Below, piece by piece: positions 62,023 through 64,000 of a stretch of 64,000 nt of DNA. The position numbers were made by a program, and so were the translations under genes. This DNA is from Pseudomonas orientalis. Lineage in GTDB: Bacteria; Pseudomonadota; Gammaproteobacteria; Pseudomonadales; Pseudomonadaceae. Under the pieces are notes generated by a model. It was not told the DNA's origin, made no database searches, and saw nothing but the letters and a program-made list of their open reading frames with translations. The DNA lies in NCBI RefSeq assembly GCF_002934065.1, contig NZ_CP018049.1, forward strand, positions 2,726,501-2,790,500. The letters are read 5' to 3'. Positions within the stretch are counted from its first letter, which is position 1, and the number at the start of each line of letters is the position of its first letter.

Positions 62023-62288
62023 CTTGTGTCCTGGAAGAGTCAGCTAACTTGACGAGAGCGGCCATCAAGAACCTCCGAGGTTCCACTCCGAAGCATGACC
62101 GGCATGAATCTTACGGGGAAAGGCTGGTACTCTGCACCGGATAATTGAGTTTTCCTACGTTAGCTGAGGTCTATTCCTCACATGCGAATCAATGACAGGC
62201 ATGTCGACTATTAATGGCGACCGGTGGCCTTACCCGTAAAGCCCAGATAGAGTTCATGGCATTAGAGGTTACTTTGACGAGGTTTGCG

Positions 62289-63311
62289 ATGTCCCGCACG
62301 ATTCGTTTTCACAAGTTTGGTCCGGCCGAGGTGCTCAAATGCGAAGAGCATGCAGCCGCGCAGCCCGCACCGGGCGAAGTGCAGGTGCGTGTCGACGCGA
62401 TTGGTATCAGCTGGTATGACATTCTATGGCGCCAGAACCTGGCGTCATCCCATGCGCGTCTGCCGTCCGGCCTAGGTCATGAAATGGCGGGTGTGGTGGT
62501 CGCCTTGGGCGAGGGCGTGGACGACCTGGCGGTGGGCGACAAGGTCGCCAGTTTCCCCGCCGAAAGCCCTAACGATTACCCGGTATATGGTGAGCAGATC
62601 GTCCTGCCGCGTTCGGCCCTGACCCGTTACCCGGATGTCTTGAGCCCCATCGAGGCCAGCGTGCATTACACGCCGCTGCTGATTGCCTATTTTGCCTACA
62701 TGGACCTGGCACGGGTCAAGCCCGGGCAGTTCGCCCTGGTCACCGATGCCAGCCACTGCGCCGGGCCTTCGTTTGTGCAACTGGGCAAAGCGCTGGGTGT
62801 ACGAGTGATTGCCGCGACCAAGGACAGCGCCGAGCGCGAATATCTGCTGTCCCTTGGGGCGGAAAAAGTGATCGTCACCGAAGAGCAGGACCTGCTCATG
62901 CAAATCAACAAAATCACCGGTGATCGTGGCGTCGATGTGGTGTTCGACGGCCTCGGCGGGCCACAGATGTCGCTGCTCGGTGATGTGCTGGCGCCACGCG
63001 GCAGCCTGGTGTTGTACGGCCTGCAAGGCGGCAATCAGACGCCATTCCCGGCATGCGCGGCGTTCCAGAAGAATATTCAGTTCTTCGTGCATTGCATCGG
63101 CAACTTCACCGGCAAGCCGGAGCTGGGCATCATTCAGGACCAGGTCGCGTTGCAGCGTGCCTTGCGTGATATCAACCAACTGACTGCCGACCGGGTGCTG
63201 GTGCCGCTGAAAACCACGGTGTTTCCGTTCAGCCAGTTCGTCGAAGCCCATCGCTACATGGACGAATGCCCGTGCCGCGAACGGGTTGCGTTGCAGGTTG
63301 AAGCTGTTTGA
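62289..63311 (+). CDS. Zinc-independent quinone oxidoreductase / MDR-family dehydrogenase
   Basis: 340 residues from ATG 62289 (GAGG upstream; the longer frame to 62214 is unlikely). N-terminal GroES-like domain (RTIRFHKFGPAEVLKCEEHA; GLGHEMAGVVVALGEGVDD) and a Rossmann domain (ALGVRVIAATKDSAEREYLL; VDVVFDGLGGPQ). Cys ligands for zinc are absent, so it fits the Qor-like NADPH quinone reductase group. Divergent from the LysR gene. Confidence 0.87.
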   Translation: MSRTIRFHKFGPAEVLKCEEHAAAQPAPGEVQVRVDAIGISWYDILWRQNLASSHARLPSGLGHEMAGVVVALGEGVDDLAVGDKVASFPAESPNDYPVYGEQIVLPRSALTRYPDVLSPIEASVHYTPLLIAYFAYMDLARVKPGQFALVTDASHCAGPSFVQLGKALGVRVIAATKDSAEREYLLSLGAEKVIVTEEQDLLMQINKITGDRGVDVVFDGLGGPQMSLLGDVLAPRGSLVLYGLQGGNQTPFPACAAFQKNIQFFVHCIGNFTGKPELGIIQDQVALQRALRDINQLTADRVLVPLKTTVFPFSQFVEAHRYMDECPCRERVALQVEAV

Positions 63312-63317
63312 GCTGTA

Positions 63318-63341
63318 GGAGTATTCGCAAATGAATACTCC
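63318..63341 (+). terminator. Hairpin after the quinone oxidoreductase gene
   Basis: Perfect 8-bp stem GGAGTATT with AATACTCC, loop of 8, starting 6 bp after the stop codon. No T run follows, so it may be an operator or a weak terminator. Confidence 0.4.
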
Positions 63342-63604
63342 AGTGTCTGCGCGTATAGGGCAGATGCGCCATTTGTCAGGGCTTAACCAACGCCAGGGTT
63401 GAACCACACCGAGGGCGCCGCGCCCTGTAAACAATGCCTTTGGTCCTTACGCCGCCCTGAAATCCAGCGCGGCGTTGTCATGTGGGCGTTACTGAAGTTC
63501 GCGCGGCGGGTCATCTGAACTGCTTTCCTGCGTTGTTCTGTATCTATTAATCATTATTTGAGCGCCGATAATTGTCGCTTCACCATCATCTCAAGGATTG
63601 AGCA

Positions 63605-63718
63605 ATGATTAGCTATTGCACATTACTGTCTTGCATCAGCGAACTAACCAAGCGATACCCTGGCGGCCGAAAAGCACTCGGAATATCCAATCTTGTTGCA
63701 CGAAGCAGGATTAAATGA
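63605..63718 (+). CDS. Possible 37-aa peptide gene
   Basis: AAGGA seven bases before ATG 63605; the product starts MISYCTLLSCISELTKRYPG, has two cysteines and a basic C-terminal half (six Lys/Arg among the last 15 residues). No family known. Its stop overlaps the start of a second micro-ORF (ATGA). It may be spurious. Confidence 0.3.
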   Translation: MISYCTLLSCISELTKRYPGGRKALGISNLVARSRIK

Positions 63719-63771
63719 GTGATTTAATATTTGTCGGAAGTTTCGCTAGTTTATTAGTTAAAGCGCTGTAG
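63715..63771 (+). CDS. Possible 18-aa hydrophobic peptide gene
   Basis: Product MSDLIFVGSFASLLVKAL, hydrophobic with one Asp near the start and one Lys near the end. AGGA lies four bases after a Gly-rich codon run and 4-5 bases before the ATG, and the start overlaps the previous stop. Only composition and coupling support it. Confidence 0.25.
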   Translation: MSDLIFVGSFASLLVKAL

Positions 63772-64000
63772 GAAATTGTCAGAATATTCCTAGGGTATGC
63801 GGCGTGACCACACGAAGCCCTGGATTGCCGCGTCTGTGCACGGGTTTGGTTGTACATGGCTCAGGTGCCTGTCCCGGTGATTTTGTTGCCAGGTGCTAGT
63901 GTTTAATCATCTCTGTGCCCTCCAGCGGAAGACAAACCTACAGATGTAATGGGCCAGGCAACGACATTAAAAAGTTGCTTTGAAACTGATATTTCAACTC

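Larger units (their letters stand above)
63342..64000. other. Right window end without clear gene
   Basis: About 660 bp. GC-rich up to 63490, then AT-rich. Apart from two coupled micro-ORFs (63605-63771) no gene or RNA could be supported. An imperfect palindrome (TAGGAAatTgtcagAAtaTTCCTA, with a few mismatched bases) follows the second micro-ORF. Confidence 0.4.

Noticed and set aside
1-64000. CRISPR array or tRNA as island target
   Set aside because: No regularly spaced repeats and no tRNA-like cloverleaf was seen; the attachment repeat is the LysR gene end.
63842-64000. Possible small RNA at the right edge
   Set aside because: Some short stems are possible, but no terminator or known RNA motif was recognised.

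Overview
The window looks like a chromosomal segment of a fluorescens-group Pseudomonas. The evidence is high-GC coding with Pseudomonas-type gene content (an efeUO locus with a Fur box, a mexEF-oprN-type RND pump, a ProVWX betaine importer, many two-component systems) and a typical REP-like intergenic sequence near 27.54 kb. No rRNA or tRNA gene was recognised. All assignments come from reading motifs and comparing with families by memory; no database search was run.

Layout: 1-1.3 kb holds the minus-strand start of an iron uptake operon (efeU, efeO cut by the window edge). 1.4-3.7 kb has an AraC regulator and two small unknown genes. 3.8-9.8 kb is a complete mexE-mexF-oprN-like pump operon with a terminator and a candidate LysR-type operator. 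10.0-22.4 kb is a quaternary-amine (betaine) catabolic region: Rieske monooxygenase, MmgE/PrpD protein, LysR regulator, ProV-ProW-ProX importer, GlxA-type AraC regulator, FAD amine oxidoreductase, DapA-family lyase and aldehyde dehydrogenase. 22.4-27.5 kb has an MFS transporter, an HWE kinase/receiver pair and a PAS-GGDEF cyclase. 27.45-27.95 kb is a repeat-type element with terminal inverted repeats. 27.95-33.5 kb is a response regulator / hybrid kinase / TonB-receptor operon. 34.1-35.7 kb is hipBA, followed by a broken hydrolase and a secreted PL1-type pectate/pectin lyase. 37.9-42.5 kb is a four-gene overlapping phosphorelay.

The most unusual part is 43.38-61.14 kb, an island inserted at the 3' end of a LysR gene. 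The last nine codons of that gene are duplicated at the far left end of the island (73-bp gapless repeat, 62 matches by eye), and a third, diverged copy lies inside at 49.32 kb. I read this as two related integrative elements stacked in tandem, neither with a visible integrase. The left element carries a large HD plus Hsp90-like (GHKL) ATPase protein, a decayed ATPase gene and an IS630 copy. The right element carries an IS graveyard, a Septu-like ATPase/HNH pair, a TIR protein with an upstream HNH protein, a small membrane protein, a SIR2-type NADase candidate, and a complete His-Xaa-Ser (HXS) locus (hxsD-hxsB-hxsC-hxsA): two radical SAM enzymes, a small partner and an exported His-Xaa-Ser repeat protein with a peptidoglycan-binding-like domain. 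HXS is known as a named gene neighbourhood, but to my knowledge its product and role are not established. Two identical 151-bp inverted-repeat elements bracket the defence-like genes.

Right of the island are the LysR target gene, a divergent quinone-oxidoreductase gene and about 0.7 kb without a clear gene, apart from two translationally coupled micro-ORFs.
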